Position numbers and translations under genes: made by a program. Under the pieces are notes generated by a model, which did not search any database, had not been told where the DNA came from, and saw only the letters and a program-made list of their open reading frames with translations. DNA of 64,000 nucleotides from Burkholderia sp. HI2500 (lineage in GTDB: Bacteria > Pseudomonadota > Gammaproteobacteria > Burkholderiales > Burkholderiaceae): the NCBI RefSeq assembly GCF_002223055.1, contig NZ_NKFL01000005.1:496001-560000 (forward strand), written 5' to 3'. This document shows positions 38,830 through 48,681 of the stretch, piece by piece. The stretch's first letter is position 1; each line of letters begins with the position of its first letter.

Positions 38830-39429
38830 CTAACGGCTCTCGCTCTGATACGAAACAATCGTCTTTTCCAGCGCGGCCCACGTGAGGCGCACGGCGTCCG
38901 GCGAATGCAGGAAGCGGGCGTCGTGATGCAGGCCGAGCGTGAAGCTGTACAACTCGAAGAGCATCAGGTCCGGATCCGTATCCGCACGCAGATGGCCTTC
39001 TTCCTTCGCCTGCGAAATGGCACGCAGCATCGCGGCACGCCAGGCCGTCACGCTTGCGATCAACTGCTCGCGCACGGGGCTGTCAGGCCGGTCGTCGTAC
39101 TCGACCGCACCGCTGATGTAGATGCATCCGGTCGTCACCTCCTGGATGCGCTTCTCCGTCCAGCGGGCCAGCATCGCCCGAAGGCGCGGCAAGCCTCGCG
39201 GCTCGCGCAGGCTCGGAAAGAACACCTCGTTTTCGAAACGATGGTGATACTCGCGGACGACCTCGACCTGCAGGTCCTCACGCGATCCGAAGTGCGCGAA
39301 CACACCGCTCTTGCTCATCTGCATGCGCTCGGCCAGCAGGCCGATCGTCAGCCCCTCCAGCCCGTCACGGCTGGCGAGGTCCAAAGCAGCTTCAAGTATC
39401 GCGGCACGCGTCTGTTCGCCTTTTCGCAT
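38830..39429 (-). CDS. TetR-family transcriptional regulator of the beta-oxidation operon
   Basis: The 199-residue protein has a TetR helix-turn-helix at about residues 24-46 (LTIGLLAERMQMSKSGVFAHF) and a ligand-binding C-domain. It is the first gene of the leftward operon with the acyl-CoA dehydrogenase, HCDH-ECH and thiolase, so it probably represses that operon and itself and is released by an acyl-CoA. That role is inferred from context, as with PsrA/FadR-type TetR proteins. Confidence 0.9.
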   Translation of the reverse strand: MRKGEQTRAAILEAALDLASRDGLEGLTIGLLAERMQMSKSGVFAHFGSREDLQVEVVREYHHRFENEVFFPSLREPRGLPRLRAMLARWTEKRIQEVTTGCIYISGAVEYDDRPDSPVREQLIASVTAWRAAMLRAISQAKEEGHLRADTDPDLMLFELYSFTLGLHHDARFLHSPDAVRLTWAALEKTIVSYQSESR

Positions 39430-39443
39430 AGCTATTTCTGTAA

Positions 39444-39473
39444 CCGTTCGGGGGTTCGAATAAAATCGAACGG
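39444..39473. promoter_or_regulatory. Overlapping palindromes upstream of tetR (candidate operator)
   Basis: GTTCGA-ATAAAA-TCGAAC (39454-39471) is a perfect 6-bp dyad with a 6-base centre. Overlapping it, CCGTTCG (39444-39450) pairs with CGAACGG (39467-39473). Both lie 15-44 bases ahead of the tetR start, the expected place for autorepression. Confidence 0.6.
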
Positions 39474-39476
39474 CCG

Positions 39477-39608
39477 TACTATTATTGAGTGCGGCCGCTC
39501 GCGAAACAAGGAAATTATTAGAAACCGGTGTCTAACCGAGCCGCTATTTTGCGCGATTCCGGCGGGACCGGAGCGGCTTTTCCGCACGAACGTGCGGACA
39601 GATTTTTT
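39477..39608 (+). ncRNA. Candidate small RNA with terminator-like hairpin
   Basis: On the plus strand a TACTAT/TATTAT box (39477-39485) is followed about 95 bases later by a stem TCCGCAC / GTGCGGA with a GAAC loop (39581-39598) and, after four bases, six T residues (39603-39608). No plus-strand gene feeds this hairpin, since tetR and the phospholipase gene both run left. The promoter match is weak and there is no conservation evidence. Confidence 0.3.
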
Positions 39609-39630
39609 GAAGCGAATACTTAGTCTGCGT

Positions 39631-40905
39631 TCAGTCGTAACCGCCGACCGTCAGCGCCTTCATCACGAGGCGGTACGTGTTGTACGCAAGCCAGTTCAGC
39701 AGCCGCTCGATGCGCGGGCGCGCGGCGTAGCGCGCGGCATCGATCTCCCGGCCTTCGGCGAACGCGGTCGCGATCGCGTCGCGCAACTGGTTCGTCACTG
39801 CATCGTAGCGCACCAGCACGACGTTCGCTTCATTGTTCAGCATAAGGCTCAGCGCGTCCAGGTTCGACGAGCCGACCGTCGCCCAGTTATCGTCGATCAC
39901 GGCGACCTTGCCGTGCAGGATCGTCTTGTCGTATTCGGCAACGCGCACGCCCGCCCGCAACAGCGAGTGATACAGGAACGGCACGGCCGTATCGAGCGCC
40001 GTGAATTCCTTGCGACCGATCAGCACCTGCACGTCGACGCCGCGGCGGGCCGCGCCCGTCAACGCGCGGCGCAGCTTGCGGCCCGGCATGAAATACGGAT
40101 TCGCGAGCAGGATCCGCTGGCGCGCCTGGCCGATCGCCGCGAGATACGCCTTCTCGATCGCGCGGCGGTTCACGACGTTGTCGCGCGCGACGAACGCGAC
40201 GCTCGGCTCGGTCACGACCCGCAGTGCGCCGGCCTTGATCCATCGATGGCTGCGCATCCAGCGCCGGAACATGTCGGGGAACGCTTCGCCGCCGTGCAGC
40301 CCGGCCGCGTACTGCGCGTACGGCTTGTGGCCGAACTGGATCCGGTGCCACTGCAACTCGAACGCGGCGCGCACGTCGGACACCGCGGGCCCGGCCATCT
40401 CGACCGCGAAATCCCAGCGCGGGAACGGCAGCGTCGCGCTGCCCTGCGTGTAGTCGTCGACGATGTTGATGCCGCCGCAGAACGCGACCACGTGATCGAT
40501 CACCGCGAGCTTGCGATGCGTGCGCGAGAAGCCGAAGCGGCCGAACAGGTAACGGTTGTAGATGCAGTGCTCGACGCCGGCTGCCACCCACGTGTCGAAC
40601 AACGGCAGGCGCGCGGTGCCGATGCCGTCGGTGATCACGCGCACGCGCACGCCGCGCTGCGCCGCGCGGATCAGTGCATCCGACACCGGCCGGCCGGCCG
40701 CGTCGTCGCAGAAGATGTAGGTTTCGAGCATCACCTGCTCGCGGGCGGCATCGATCCGCTCGATCAGCGCCCGGAAGAACTCGCCGCCGGTCTCGCACAA
40801 TCGCACGGTATTGCCCGACGTGAAGGCGAGCCGCGACGCGGAACCGCGTTCCTGCAGGAACATCTGCCGCAATTGCGCGAAGCGCTTGCGGGCTTCCGCC
40901 GTCAT
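39631..40905 (-). CDS. Cardiolipin synthase / phospholipase D-like protein (ClsB-like)
   Basis: The 424-residue protein has two HxKxxxxD (PLD) motifs, in RTHRKLAVIDH (about residue 120) and ILHGKVAVIDDNW (about 330), needed for phosphatidyl transfer. It lacks an N-terminal membrane domain and so resembles the ClsB class, which makes cardiolipin from phosphatidylglycerol. The start ATG at 40905 overlaps the nudB stop by four bases (ATGA), implying translational coupling. Confidence 0.88.
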   Translation of the reverse strand: MTAEARKRFAQLRQMFLQERGSASRLAFTSGNTVRLCETGGEFFRALIERIDAAREQVMLETYIFCDDAAGRPVSDALIRAAQRGVRVRVITDGIGTARLPLFDTWVAAGVEHCIYNRYLFGRFGFSRTHRKLAVIDHVVAFCGGINIVDDYTQGSATLPFPRWDFAVEMAGPAVSDVRAAFELQWHRIQFGHKPYAQYAAGLHGGEAFPDMFRRWMRSHRWIKAGALRVVTEPSVAFVARDNVVNRRAIEKAYLAAIGQARQRILLANPYFMPGRKLRRALTGAARRGVDVQVLIGRKEFTALDTAVPFLYHSLLRAGVRVAEYDKTILHGKVAVIDDNWATVGSSNLDALSLMLNNEANVVLVRYDAVTNQLRDAIATAFAEGREIDAARYAARPRIERLLNWLAYNTYRLVMKALTVGGYD

Positions 40906-41396
40906 GCGGACGAGCCGTGCGGCGCGCGCGACAGTGCCACGCGCGCGGGCAGTTGCAGGATCGCCTCGGCGTTCGACGGCGAGAAGCAGCGCGCGGCCGC
41001 CTCGCGGAACGGCAGCCACGCATGGTCGACATGCTCGCGCGGCGACAGCGTCACGTCGACGCGATGCGGCACGCACAGGCCGAACCAGTGCTCGACGTTG
41101 CGCGTGACGCCCGGGGCGTAGCGGTGCAGGTATTGCGGATAGATCGTGTATTCGATCTTGTGGCGCCAGTCGACGAGCGCGCTCGCCGGCACGTCCGGCG
41201 TGCCGACTGCGATGCCGGTCTCTTCGACCACTTCGCGCGCGGCGGTGAGCGCGAGCGGCTCGTCGAGCGCGTCCTTCGAGCCGGTCACCGATTGCCAGAA
41301 ATCAGGCTGGTCGGCACGCTTGATCACGAGCACATCGAGGTCGGGCGTGTAGATCACGACAAGAACGGATTCGGGGATTTTCGGCGGCTTCGTCAT
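40902..41396 (-). CDS. nudB: Dihydroneopterin triphosphate diphosphatase NudB
   Basis: NudB removes pyrophosphate from dihydroneopterin triphosphate in folate synthesis. The 164-residue protein has the Nudix core E(x7)REVVEETG, with one extra residue between the first Gly and Glu (GSKDALDE) compared with the consensus. The ATG at 41396 gives the family length. aspS-nudB linkage is common in proteobacteria. Confidence 0.9.
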   Translation of the reverse strand: MTKPPKIPESVLVVIYTPDLDVLVIKRADQPDFWQSVTGSKDALDEPLALTAAREVVEETGIAVGTPDVPASALVDWRHKIEYTIYPQYLHRYAPGVTRNVEHWFGLCVPHRVDVTLSPREHVDHAWLPFREAAARCFSPSNAEAILQLPARVALSRAPHGSSA

Positions 41397-41479
41397 CTTT
41401 GTTTCATGCAGCACAGGGTCGCGCGCCGGGCAAATGCTCCGAACGGGCGGCAAGTGCTGCGACTGTACCGCAAAAAACG

Positions 41480-41505
41480 AAAAAGGCGCATCGCTGCGCC
41501 TTTTT
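41480..41505. terminator. Bidirectional intrinsic terminator between aspS and nudB
   Basis: AAAAAGGCGCA-TCGC-TGCGCCTTTTT is a perfect hairpin with a run of five T residues in both directions. It ends the aspS transcript on the minus strand. Confidence 0.9.
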
Positions 41506-41555
41506 CATGTGCGCCGTGTGCGCGCGAACGCACACACGACCGGGTACGAGGCGCG

Positions 41556-43358
41556 TTACGCCTTCGGCTGTTCCGGCTGACGCAGACGGATGTGCAGTTC
41601 GCGCAGCTGACGCTCGTCGACCGGGCTCGGCGCCTGCGTGAGCAGATCCTGCGCACGCTGCGTCTTCGGGAACGCGATCACGTCGCGGATCGAATCGGCG
41701 CCGGCCATCATCGTGACGATGCGGTCGAGACCGAATGCGATACCGCCGTGCGGCGGCGCGCCGTACTGCAGCGCGTCCAGCAGGAAGCCGAACTTGAGCT
41801 GCGCTTCTTCCGCACCGATCTTCAGCGCGCGGAACACCTTGCTCTGCACTTCCTCGCGGTGGATACGCACCGAGCCGCCGCCGATTTCCCAGCCGTTCAG
41901 CACCATGTCGTAGGCCTTCGCGAGGCAACGGCCCGGATCCGTCTCGAGGTACTCGAGATGCTCGTCCTTCGGGCTGGTGAACGGGTGGTGAGCCGCGACG
42001 TAGCGTGCATCTTCGTCGTCGTATTCGAACATCGGGAAGTCGACGACCCACAGCGGCTTCCAGCCGGCCTGGACGAGGCCGTTCGCCTTGCCGAATTCCG
42101 AATGGCCGATCTTCAGGCGCAGCGCGCCGAGGCTGTCGTTGACGACCTTCGCGCGGTCGGCCGCAAAGAAGATGATGTCGCCGTCTTCCGCGCCGGTGCG
42201 CTCGAGGATCGCCGCGATCGATGCGTCGTGCAGGTTCTTGACGATCGGGCTCTGCAGGCCGTCACGGCCCTTCGCCTTCTCGTTGACCTTGATCCATGCG
42301 AGGCCCTTCGCGCCGTAGATGCGCACGAATTCGGTGTAGCCGTCGATGTCGCCACGCGACAGCTCGCCGCCCTTCGGCACGCGCAGTGCCGCGACACGGC
42401 CGTCCTTCGCGTTGGCCGGCGTGCTGAACACCTTGAAGTCGACGTCCTTCATCGCGTCGGTCAGCTCGGTGAATTCGAGCTGCACGCGCAGGTCCGGCTT
42501 GTCCGAACCGAAACGCGCCATCGCTTCCGAGTACGGCATCACCGGGAATTTCGCGTCGAGCTCGACGTCGATCGTCGTCTTGAAGATGTGACGGATCATG
42601 TCTTCGAACAGGTCACGGATTTCCTGCTCGCCGAGGAACGACGTTTCGCAGTCGATCTGCGTGAATTCCGGCTGACGGTCGGCACGGAGGTCTTCGTCGC
42701 GGAAGCACTTGGTGATCTGGTAGTAACGGTCGAAGTTCGCGACCATCAGCAGCTGCTTGAACAGCTGCGGCGACTGCGGCAGCGCGAAGAACTGGCCCGC
42801 GTTCACGCGCGACGGCACGAGGTAGTCGCGCGCGCCTTCCGGCGTGCTCTTCGTCAGCATCGGCGTTTCGATGTCGATGAAGCCCTGCTCGTCGAGGTAC
42901 TTGCGCGCTTCGATCGCCACGCGGTAGCGCAGACGCAGGTTGTGCTGCATCTGCGGGCGGCGCAAGTCGAGCACGCGGTGCGTGAGACGCGTCGTTTCCG
43001 ACAGGTTGTCGTCGTCGAGCTGGAACGGCGGCGTGACCGACGCGTTCAGCACGTTCAGTTCGTGGCACAGCACCTCGATCTTGCCGCTCTTCAGGCCGGC
43101 GTTGACCGTGCCGTCCGGACGGTTGCGCACGAGGCCCTTGATCTGCACGCAGAACTCGTTGCGCACGCCTTCGGCGGTCGCGAACATTTCCGCGCGATCC
43201 GGGTCGCACACCACCTGCACGAGGCCTTCACGATCGCGCAGGTCGATGAAGATCACACCGCCGTGATCGCGGCGGCGCTGCACCCAGCCGCACAGCGACA
43301 CGGTTTGGCCCAGCAGGTGTTCGGTCACGAGACCGCAGTATTCAGTACGCATCGACAT
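41556..43358 (-). CDS. aspS: Aspartate-tRNA ligase
   Basis: This 600-residue class II synthetase has the OB-fold anticodon domain (about 1-110), the motif 2 region [19 protein letters not shown] at about 218-236, the bacterial GAD insert, and motif 3 (GIAFGLDRI near 545). Betaproteobacterial AspRS is often non-discriminating (aspartyl/asparaginyl); the sequence alone does not settle this here. The nearby ATG at 43352 is an alternative start. Confidence 0.97.
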   Translation of the reverse strand: MSMRTEYCGLVTEHLLGQTVSLCGWVQRRRDHGGVIFIDLRDREGLVQVVCDPDRAEMFATAEGVRNEFCVQIKGLVRNRPDGTVNAGLKSGKIEVLCHELNVLNASVTPPFQLDDDNLSETTRLTHRVLDLRRPQMQHNLRLRYRVAIEARKYLDEQGFIDIETPMLTKSTPEGARDYLVPSRVNAGQFFALPQSPQLFKQLLMVANFDRYYQITKCFRDEDLRADRQPEFTQIDCETSFLGEQEIRDLFEDMIRHIFKTTIDVELDAKFPVMPYSEAMARFGSDKPDLRVQLEFTELTDAMKDVDFKVFSTPANAKDGRVAALRVPKGGELSRGDIDGYTEFVRIYGAKGLAWIKVNEKAKGRDGLQSPIVKNLHDASIAAILERTGAEDGDIIFFAADRAKVVNDSLGALRLKIGHSEFGKANGLVQAGWKPLWVVDFPMFEYDDEDARYVAAHHPFTSPKDEHLEYLETDPGRCLAKAYDMVLNGWEIGGGSVRIHREEVQSKVFRALKIGAEEAQLKFGFLLDALQYGAPPHGGIAFGLDRIVTMMAGADSIRDVIAFPKTQRAQDLLTQAPSPVDERQLRELHIRLRQPEQPKA

Positions 43359-43425
43359 GATGTTTGCTTTCGTTCGGTTTGATCAACGGGCGCCGCAACG
43401 CGCGGCCCGGGCGATGATTCTTTAC

Positions 43426-44076
43426 TTACAGCGGCGGCTCGACGGGGCGGCGTGCAGGCGCCGGAGCCGGCGCCGGGGGTGCCACCACGCCCATCGAGAC
43501 GATGTACTTGAGCGCGGCATCGACCGACATGTCGAGTTCGATGACTTCGCTCTTCGGCAGCATCAGGAAGAAGCCCGACGTCGGGTTCGGCGTCGTCGGG
43601 ATATAGACGCTCACGTATTCTTCCGTCAGATGATTGAGCACGTCGCCGCCCGGCGTGCCGGTCAGAAACGCGATCGTATACGAGCCGCGGCGCGGGTATT
43701 CGATCAGCAGCGCCTTGCGGAACGCGTTGCCGCTGCTCGACAGCAGCGTGTCCGACACCTGCTTGACGCTCGTGTAGATCGGCCCGACGACCGGGATGTG
43801 ACGCACCACGGCGTTCCACCACGTGACGAGCTTCTGGCCGATGAAGTTCTGCGTGGCCAGCCCGACGACGAAGATGAACGCGAGCGTCAGCACCGCGCCG
43901 ATCCCCGGCAGATGGAAGCCGAGCATCCGCTCGGGCTGCCACGATTCGGGCAGCAGGAGCAGCGTCTGGTCCATCGTGCCGATGATGAGACCAAGCACCC
44001 ACAGCGTGATCGCGAGCGGGACGAGAACCAGCAGGCCGGTCAGAAACACCGATTTCAGGGTCGTCTTTTTCATCAT
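43426..44076 (-). CDS. DUF502 family inner-membrane protein
   Basis: The 216-residue protein has two membrane helices (about 10-32 and 60-85) and the family block VGPIYTSVKQVSDTLLSS. It ends in a Pro/Ala-rich tail. Its function is unknown. It lies between FmdB and aspS, an order repeated in many betaproteobacteria. Confidence 0.9.
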   Translation of the reverse strand: MMKKTTLKSVFLTGLLVLVPLAITLWVLGLIIGTMDQTLLLLPESWQPERMLGFHLPGIGAVLTLAFIFVVGLATQNFIGQKLVTWWNAVVRHIPVVGPIYTSVKQVSDTLLSSSGNAFRKALLIEYPRRGSYTIAFLTGTPGGDVLNHLTEEYVSVYIPTTPNPTSGFFLMLPKSEVIELDMSVDAALKYIVSMGVVAPPAPAPAPARRPVEPPL

Positions 44077-44137
44077 CTGCCGTCAATGAACCGCGCCGGC
44101 GGCGCGGGTTGGTCGCAGCCCGGCCGGGCCGCGACGG

Positions 44138-44485
44138 TCAACTGCTGGCGGCGGGCGCTGCAGCCGGGGCGGGCGCCGCGCTCGTCGTCGTGCTTTCGGA
44201 ACTGCTCGATGCAGCCGGCGCGGCCGCGGCGGGCGCGGCTTCCGTCGATGCAGCCGGGGCTGCATCGCCCGACGCCGTCGCCGGTGCGCTGGTGCCGCCC
44301 GAACCGCCACGGAAATCGGTGACATACCAACCCGAACCCTTCAGCTGGAAGCCCGCGGCGGTGACCTGCTTGCGAAATGCATCCTTCCCGCATTCCGGAC
44401 ACTGCGACAGCGGCGCGTCGCTCATCTTCTGGAGCACGTCCTTCGCGAAACCACACGCTTCGCATCGATAGGCGTAGATCGGCAT
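44138..44485 (-). CDS. FmdB-type zinc ribbon protein
   Basis: The 115-residue protein has a short zinc ribbon with C8, C11, C29 and C32 (YRCEACG and QCPECG) and a Ser/Ala/Thr/Pro low-complexity tail from about residue 64. The family is called FmdB after a putative regulator but no activity is established. The ATG at 44485 gives the conserved start PIYAYRCEACG. Confidence 0.88.
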   Translation of the reverse strand: MPIYAYRCEACGFAKDVLQKMSDAPLSQCPECGKDAFRKQVTAAGFQLKGSGWYVTDFRGGSGGTSAPATASGDAAPAASTEAAPAAAAPAASSSSESTTTSAAPAPAAAPAASS

Positions 44486-44580
44486 GATATTTTTCCCGCG
44501 GAAACTGGAAACGGCTTGCAAAACCTTGAATTATAGCCGAAACCCTGCCGCGCTCCGGCAACGGCCGCGACACGCGCGCA

Positions 44581-45207
44581 TCAGCGGCGACGCCACGTGA
44601 GCCAGCGCTCGTGTCCTTCGAACACCGCGAGCGAATCGGTCACGGGCAAATCCTCGATCAGCTCGAAGTGCGGCGTGAGCAGCGCATCGAGTTCGGCACG
44701 CTCGATTCCGAACGGCGGCCCCTTCGGTTTCGCCATCAGGAAGAAATAGCCGGCCAGCAATCCGTCCACGGGCAGCAGCTCGGCCATGCGCGCCGCATAG
44801 CCGGCACGCATGGCCGGCGGCAGCGCGCACAGAAACGCGCGCTCGTACACCCACTGCACGTCGAACGGCGGCCGGTACGCAAAGAAATCGGCCTGCTCGA
44901 CGACGTCCGCATGCGCGCCGAGCTGCGCCTTCGCGGCCGCCACCGCCTGCGCGGCGAAATCGATCGCACGCACGGGCCAGCCGGCTTCGGCCAGCCACCC
45001 GGCTTCCTGCGCACTGCCGCAGCCGGGAATCAGCACCGCGCACGGCTCGAGCCGATGCGCGAACACACTGAAACCCTCGGGCACGCCACCGAATTCCCAC
45101 GGCGTCACACCACGCTCGAAACGCTCGTCCCAGAACGATGCGTTGCCAGGGTCGCGCGTCGTGAAATCGGCGGCTGACGGTATAGCGGGTTGCTTCGGAT
45201 CGGACAT
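44581..45207 (-). CDS. TPMT-family (thiopurine S-methyltransferase-like) methyltransferase
   Basis: The 208-residue protein has the opening FWDERFERGVTPWEFGGVP, the SAM-binding motif LIPGCGSAQEAGWLAEAG at about residues 60-77 and the YERAFLCALPP motif. The family includes thiol, selenium and tellurium methyltransferases. GGAG seven bases upstream supports the ATG at 45207. It is 17 bases behind ubiB. Confidence 0.9.
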   Translation of the reverse strand: MSDPKQPAIPSAADFTTRDPGNASFWDERFERGVTPWEFGGVPEGFSVFAHRLEPCAVLIPGCGSAQEAGWLAEAGWPVRAIDFAAQAVAAAKAQLGAHADVVEQADFFAYRPPFDVQWVYERAFLCALPPAMRAGYAARMAELLPVDGLLAGYFFLMAKPKGPPFGIERAELDALLTPHFELIEDLPVTDSLAVFEGHERWLTWRRR

Positions 45208-45224
45208 CGCCCTGCTCCTTTCGG

Positions 45225-46802
45225 TCATGTGCCGTACGCGAGCGCCAGCAGCACGCGCGCGACGAGCGCCCCGACGCCGACCGCGAGGCCGAAGATCAGC
45301 AGCGCCTGCATCAGCCGGTTCGTCCGCTTCTGCTCGACGAGGATCTGGCGCATCAGGTCTTCGCTCGCGGCACGCGGCGCGTCATGGCGCGCGGCCATCG
45401 CGTGATGGATCAGGCGCGGCAGTTGCGGCAGCGTCTTGCTCCACTGCGGTGCCTCGACCTTGAAGCGCTCGTACCAGCCGCGCAGGCCGATCTGCTCGGT
45501 CATCCAGCGCTCGAGGTACGGCTTCGCGGTCTTCCACAGGTCGAGCTCGGGGTCGAGCGAACGGCCGAGGCCCTCGACGTTCAGCATCGTCTTCTGCAGC
45601 AGCACGAGCTGCGGCTGGATCTCGACGTTGAAGCGGCGCGACGTCGAGAACAGCCGCATCAGCACCTGGCCCAGCGAGATGTCCTTCAGCGCGCGGTCGA
45701 AATACGGCTCGCATACCGCGCGGATTGCGCTTTCGAGTTCCTCGACGCGCGTTTCGGGCGGCACCCAGCCCGACTCGAGGTGAAGCGTCGCGACGCGGTG
45801 GTAGTCGCGCTTGAAGAACGCGAGGAAGTTCTGCGCGAGGTAGTTCTTGTCGAAATCGGACAGCGCGCCGACGATCCCGAAATCGAGCGCGACGTAGCGG
45901 CCGAACGTATTCGGATCGAGGCTCACCTGGATGTTGCCCGGGTGCATGTCCGCGTGGAAGAAGCCGTCGCGGAACACCTGCGTGAAGAAGATCTCGACGC
46001 CTTCGCGCGCGAGCTTCTTGATATCGACGCCGGCCGAACGCAGCGTCTCGACCTGGCTGATCGGCACGCCGGTCATGCGCTCCATCACGAGCACCTGCGA
46101 CGTCGAGAAATCCCAGAACATTTCGGGCACGAGCAGCAGGTCGAGGCCCGCGAAGTTGCGGCGCAGCTGGCTGCCGTTGGCTGCCTCGCGCATCAGGTCG
46201 AGCTCGTCGTGCAGATACTTGTCGAATTCGGCGACGACCTCGCGCGGCTTCAGGCGCCGGCCGTCGGCCCACATGCGCTCGGTCCAGATCGCGATGTCGC
46301 GCATCAGCGCGAGGTCGGAATCGATCACGGACAGCATGTTCGGGCGCAGCACCTTGACGGCGACGGCCTTGCCCGCGTGCTGGCCCTGCTTGAGCTTCGC
46401 GAAATGCACCTGCGCGATCGACGCGCTCGCGACCGGCTCGCGCTCGAATTCGTCGAACAGCTCGTCGACCGGCGCACCGAGCGACTTCTCGATGATCCCG
46501 ATCGCGACCGCCGAATCGAACGGCGGCACCTGGTCCTGCAGCTTCGCGAGTTCATTCGCGAAATCGACCGACAGCAGGTCGCGGCGCGTCGACAGCACCT
46601 GGCCGAACTTCACGAAGATCGGGCCGAGGCTTTCGAGCGCGTGACGCAGCCGCACGGCAGGCGGATCGGAATAGCGGCGGCCGATCGTCGTGATCCGCAA
46701 CAGCAGCTTCACGCGCCGGTCGTCGATCCGGGACAGCATCACTTCGTCGAGGCCAAAGCGGATGACGGTGTAGACAATCTTGATGAAACGGAAAATGCGC
46801 AT
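45225..46802 (-). CDS. ubiB: Ubiquinone biosynthesis regulatory protein kinase UbiB
   Basis: UbiB is an ABC1/ADCK atypical kinase-ATPase needed for ubiquinone synthesis. The 525-residue protein has the KxGQ motif ([15 protein letters not shown]), the kinase-like loop [10 protein letters not shown] and LDFGIVG, and two C-terminal membrane helices. It follows ubiJ by 13 bases. Confidence 0.97.
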   Translation of the reverse strand: MRIFRFIKIVYTVIRFGLDEVMLSRIDDRRVKLLLRITTIGRRYSDPPAVRLRHALESLGPIFVKFGQVLSTRRDLLSVDFANELAKLQDQVPPFDSAVAIGIIEKSLGAPVDELFDEFEREPVASASIAQVHFAKLKQGQHAGKAVAVKVLRPNMLSVIDSDLALMRDIAIWTERMWADGRRLKPREVVAEFDKYLHDELDLMREAANGSQLRRNFAGLDLLLVPEMFWDFSTSQVLVMERMTGVPISQVETLRSAGVDIKKLAREGVEIFFTQVFRDGFFHADMHPGNIQVSLDPNTFGRYVALDFGIVGALSDFDKNYLAQNFLAFFKRDYHRVATLHLESGWVPPETRVEELESAIRAVCEPYFDRALKDISLGQVLMRLFSTSRRFNVEIQPQLVLLQKTMLNVEGLGRSLDPELDLWKTAKPYLERWMTEQIGLRGWYERFKVEAPQWSKTLPQLPRLIHHAMAARHDAPRAASEDLMRQILVEQKRTNRLMQALLIFGLAVGVGALVARVLLALAYGT

Positions 46803-46815
46803 GCCCTGCGGCCCC

Positions 46816-47442
46816 TCAGTGCGCGCCGCGCGGGCCGGAACCCGTGCGCGCGCCGATTTTTTGTTCGAGTCGCTCGACCCGCTTTTCGACCCGTGCAAGC
46901 GCATCGCGTGCGCGCGCCAGTTCGGCATCGAAGCCGCCGAGCGACGCGCGCCGGACGACTTGCGGGTTCTCGTCGAGCCAGTATTCGGCGACGGAATCGA
47001 GCACGTTGCGGCCGGTGCGGCGCGCGCGCGCGCCGGCGTCGCGCACGACCGTCGCGATCCGGTATGCCGCCGCGTCGCCGACCAGCTTCGCGAGATCTTC
47101 TTCAGGTTCCCAGCGCAGGTGCTCGGCCAGCTTCGCGATCTGCGTGGCGAACTCCGCGTCGCCCTCGATCTTCACGTGCTTCATCACGGCCGCCTGGCCG
47201 CCCTGCAGGAACGCGGCGACCGTGTCGCCGGCAAGCGCGATCGACACGTCGACCTGTTGCGCATCGTGCGCGTCGACGGCCGACAGATAGCCGTCGGGCT
47301 GCACCAACAGCGTCAGCGTCACCGGGGGCACGTCGATCCGGGCAGTCTTGCCCGAATAGGGAATCAGGCGGTCGCGCGCCCACGATTCGCGGGCGAGCAG
47401 GTGATTGACAGCAGCAGCAAAAGGCTTGGCGGCAAAGGTCAT
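46816..47442 (-). CDS. ubiJ: Ubiquinone biosynthesis accessory factor UbiJ
   Basis: UbiJ is an SCP2-domain lipid-binding protein of the ubiquinone metabolon. The 208-residue protein has an SCP2 fold (about 25-115) and a C-terminal coiled region (about 165-200, [17 protein letters not shown]). The ATG at 47442 fits the family. A terminator upstream separates it from the Tim44 gene. Confidence 0.92.
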   Translation of the reverse strand: MTFAAKPFAAAVNHLLARESWARDRLIPYSGKTARIDVPPVTLTLLVQPDGYLSAVDAHDAQQVDVSIALAGDTVAAFLQGGQAAVMKHVKIEGDAEFATQIAKLAEHLRWEPEEDLAKLVGDAAAYRIATVVRDAGARARRTGRNVLDSVAEYWLDENPQVVRRASLGGFDAELARARDALARVEKRVERLEQKIGARTGSGPRGAH

Positions 47443-47455
47443 CGGGCTGGGAAAG

Positions 47456-47491
47456 AAAAAACCCGCGCAGGCCGGGCGCCCACGCGGGTTT
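47456..47491 (-). terminator. Intrinsic terminator after the Tim44-domain gene
   Basis: AAACCCGCG pairs with CGCGGGTTT over a GC-rich 15-base loop, and on the minus strand is followed by T residues. It sits just upstream of ubiJ. Confidence 0.75.
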
Positions 47492-47605
47492 CTATTGTAA
47501 CGTCGGATCGTCGGCAGACCGTGCCTGACCGCACACCCGGGCGGCAAGCGGTCGCAGTGCGGCGGCCGTCGCCCGGGTGCCGGCGGCGCGGGCCGCCGGT
47601 CACGC

Positions 47606-48640
47606 TCAGTGCGTGTTGATCTGCTGGATGCCCGCGAGCAGCCAGCCCTGACTGCCCGACTTCGACAGGTTCCACACCTCGTCGAACGGCGCGGCCGATG
47701 CATTCGCCGATTCGCGGATCAGGCCGTGGAAGCGCACGCTCGCCGACTGCTCGATGCCGCGATCCTCGATCGCGACCAGTTCCGCGTCGAGCTGCACGAC
47801 GTCGGTCTGGTTCGACTCGTTGCCGCGCGAATCGAGGTCGATCTTGATCTCGGCGAACATTTCCGGCGTCGTGAACTCGCGGATGTCGGCCAGGTTGCCC
47901 TGGTCCCACGCGGCCTGAAGGCGCACGAAGTAAACCTTCGAGCTGCGCAGGAACGCTTCGGTGTCGAAGCCGGCCGGCACCTGGAGCGGTGCTGCCGCAG
48001 CAGCCGCTGCCGCGCCGGTGGCCGCGGCACCGCCGCCGAACACGCCTTGCGCTTCGTTCGCGTAGCTGCTGCCGCTACCCGAGTAGTTGCTGCCGGTGCC
48101 GCCCTGCTGGAACGACGGGCTTTGCGAGTAGCCGCCCGACGACGACGCCGAGCCGCCGACCGAGTAGGCCGGCTCCTGCGGACGACGGCGGTTCATGAAC
48201 TTGCGGATCAGCCAGATGCCGACCGCCGCGAGCAGCGCGATCACGATGACGTTCGCCATCATGCTCGCGAATGCGCCGCCCAGGCCGAAGTGCGACAGCA
48301 GCGCCGCGATACCGAGACCAGCCGCGAGGCCGGCGATCGGCCCGAGCCAGCGCGAGCGGTTGGGCTGTGCGGCCGGCGCGGGCGCGGCCGGATTCGCCCG
48401 CTGCGCCTGCGACGGCGCGGCCTGCTGCATCGGTTGCTGCGCGGGCGGCGTGGCCTGGCGCTGCGTGACCGTGGAGTTCTGGCGGCCGATGCTGCGCCCG
48501 CCGCCCATGCGCTTGGCTTCGGCGTCGAGCGATGCGAACGTGCCGGCCGTGAGCAGGCCGACCATCAGCAGCGTGCCGACCCGTCGAGCCCACGGCTTCG
48601 ACGGCTTGCTACGGTTGAACAACGAACGCGATTCGAACAT
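47606..48640 (-). CDS. Tim44-like domain membrane protein
   Basis: The 344-residue protein has a signal/anchor region (about 20-43), a Gln/Ala/Pro-rich linker, two glycine-rich membrane segments (about 98-145), a Ser/Gly/Tyr-rich spacer, and a C-terminal Tim44-like domain (about 225-340). Bacterial members are thought to bind membrane or lipid, but the function here is unknown. GGAG upstream supports the start. It lies between ubiE and ubiJ. Confidence 0.88.
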   Translation of the reverse strand: MFESRSLFNRSKPSKPWARRVGTLLMVGLLTAGTFASLDAEAKRMGGGRSIGRQNSTVTQRQATPPAQQPMQQAAPSQAQRANPAAPAPAAQPNRSRWLGPIAGLAAGLGIAALLSHFGLGGAFASMMANVIVIALLAAVGIWLIRKFMNRRRPQEPAYSVGGSASSSGGYSQSPSFQQGGTGSNYSGSGSSYANEAQGVFGGGAAATGAAAAAAAAPLQVPAGFDTEAFLRSSKVYFVRLQAAWDQGNLADIREFTTPEMFAEIKIDLDSRGNESNQTDVVQLDAELVAIEDRGIEQSASVRFHGLIRESANASAAPFDEVWNLSKSGSQGWLLAGIQQINTH

Positions 48641-48681
48641 CAGTTTCTCCAGATGTAAGACAAATGTATGGAAAGAGCCCC

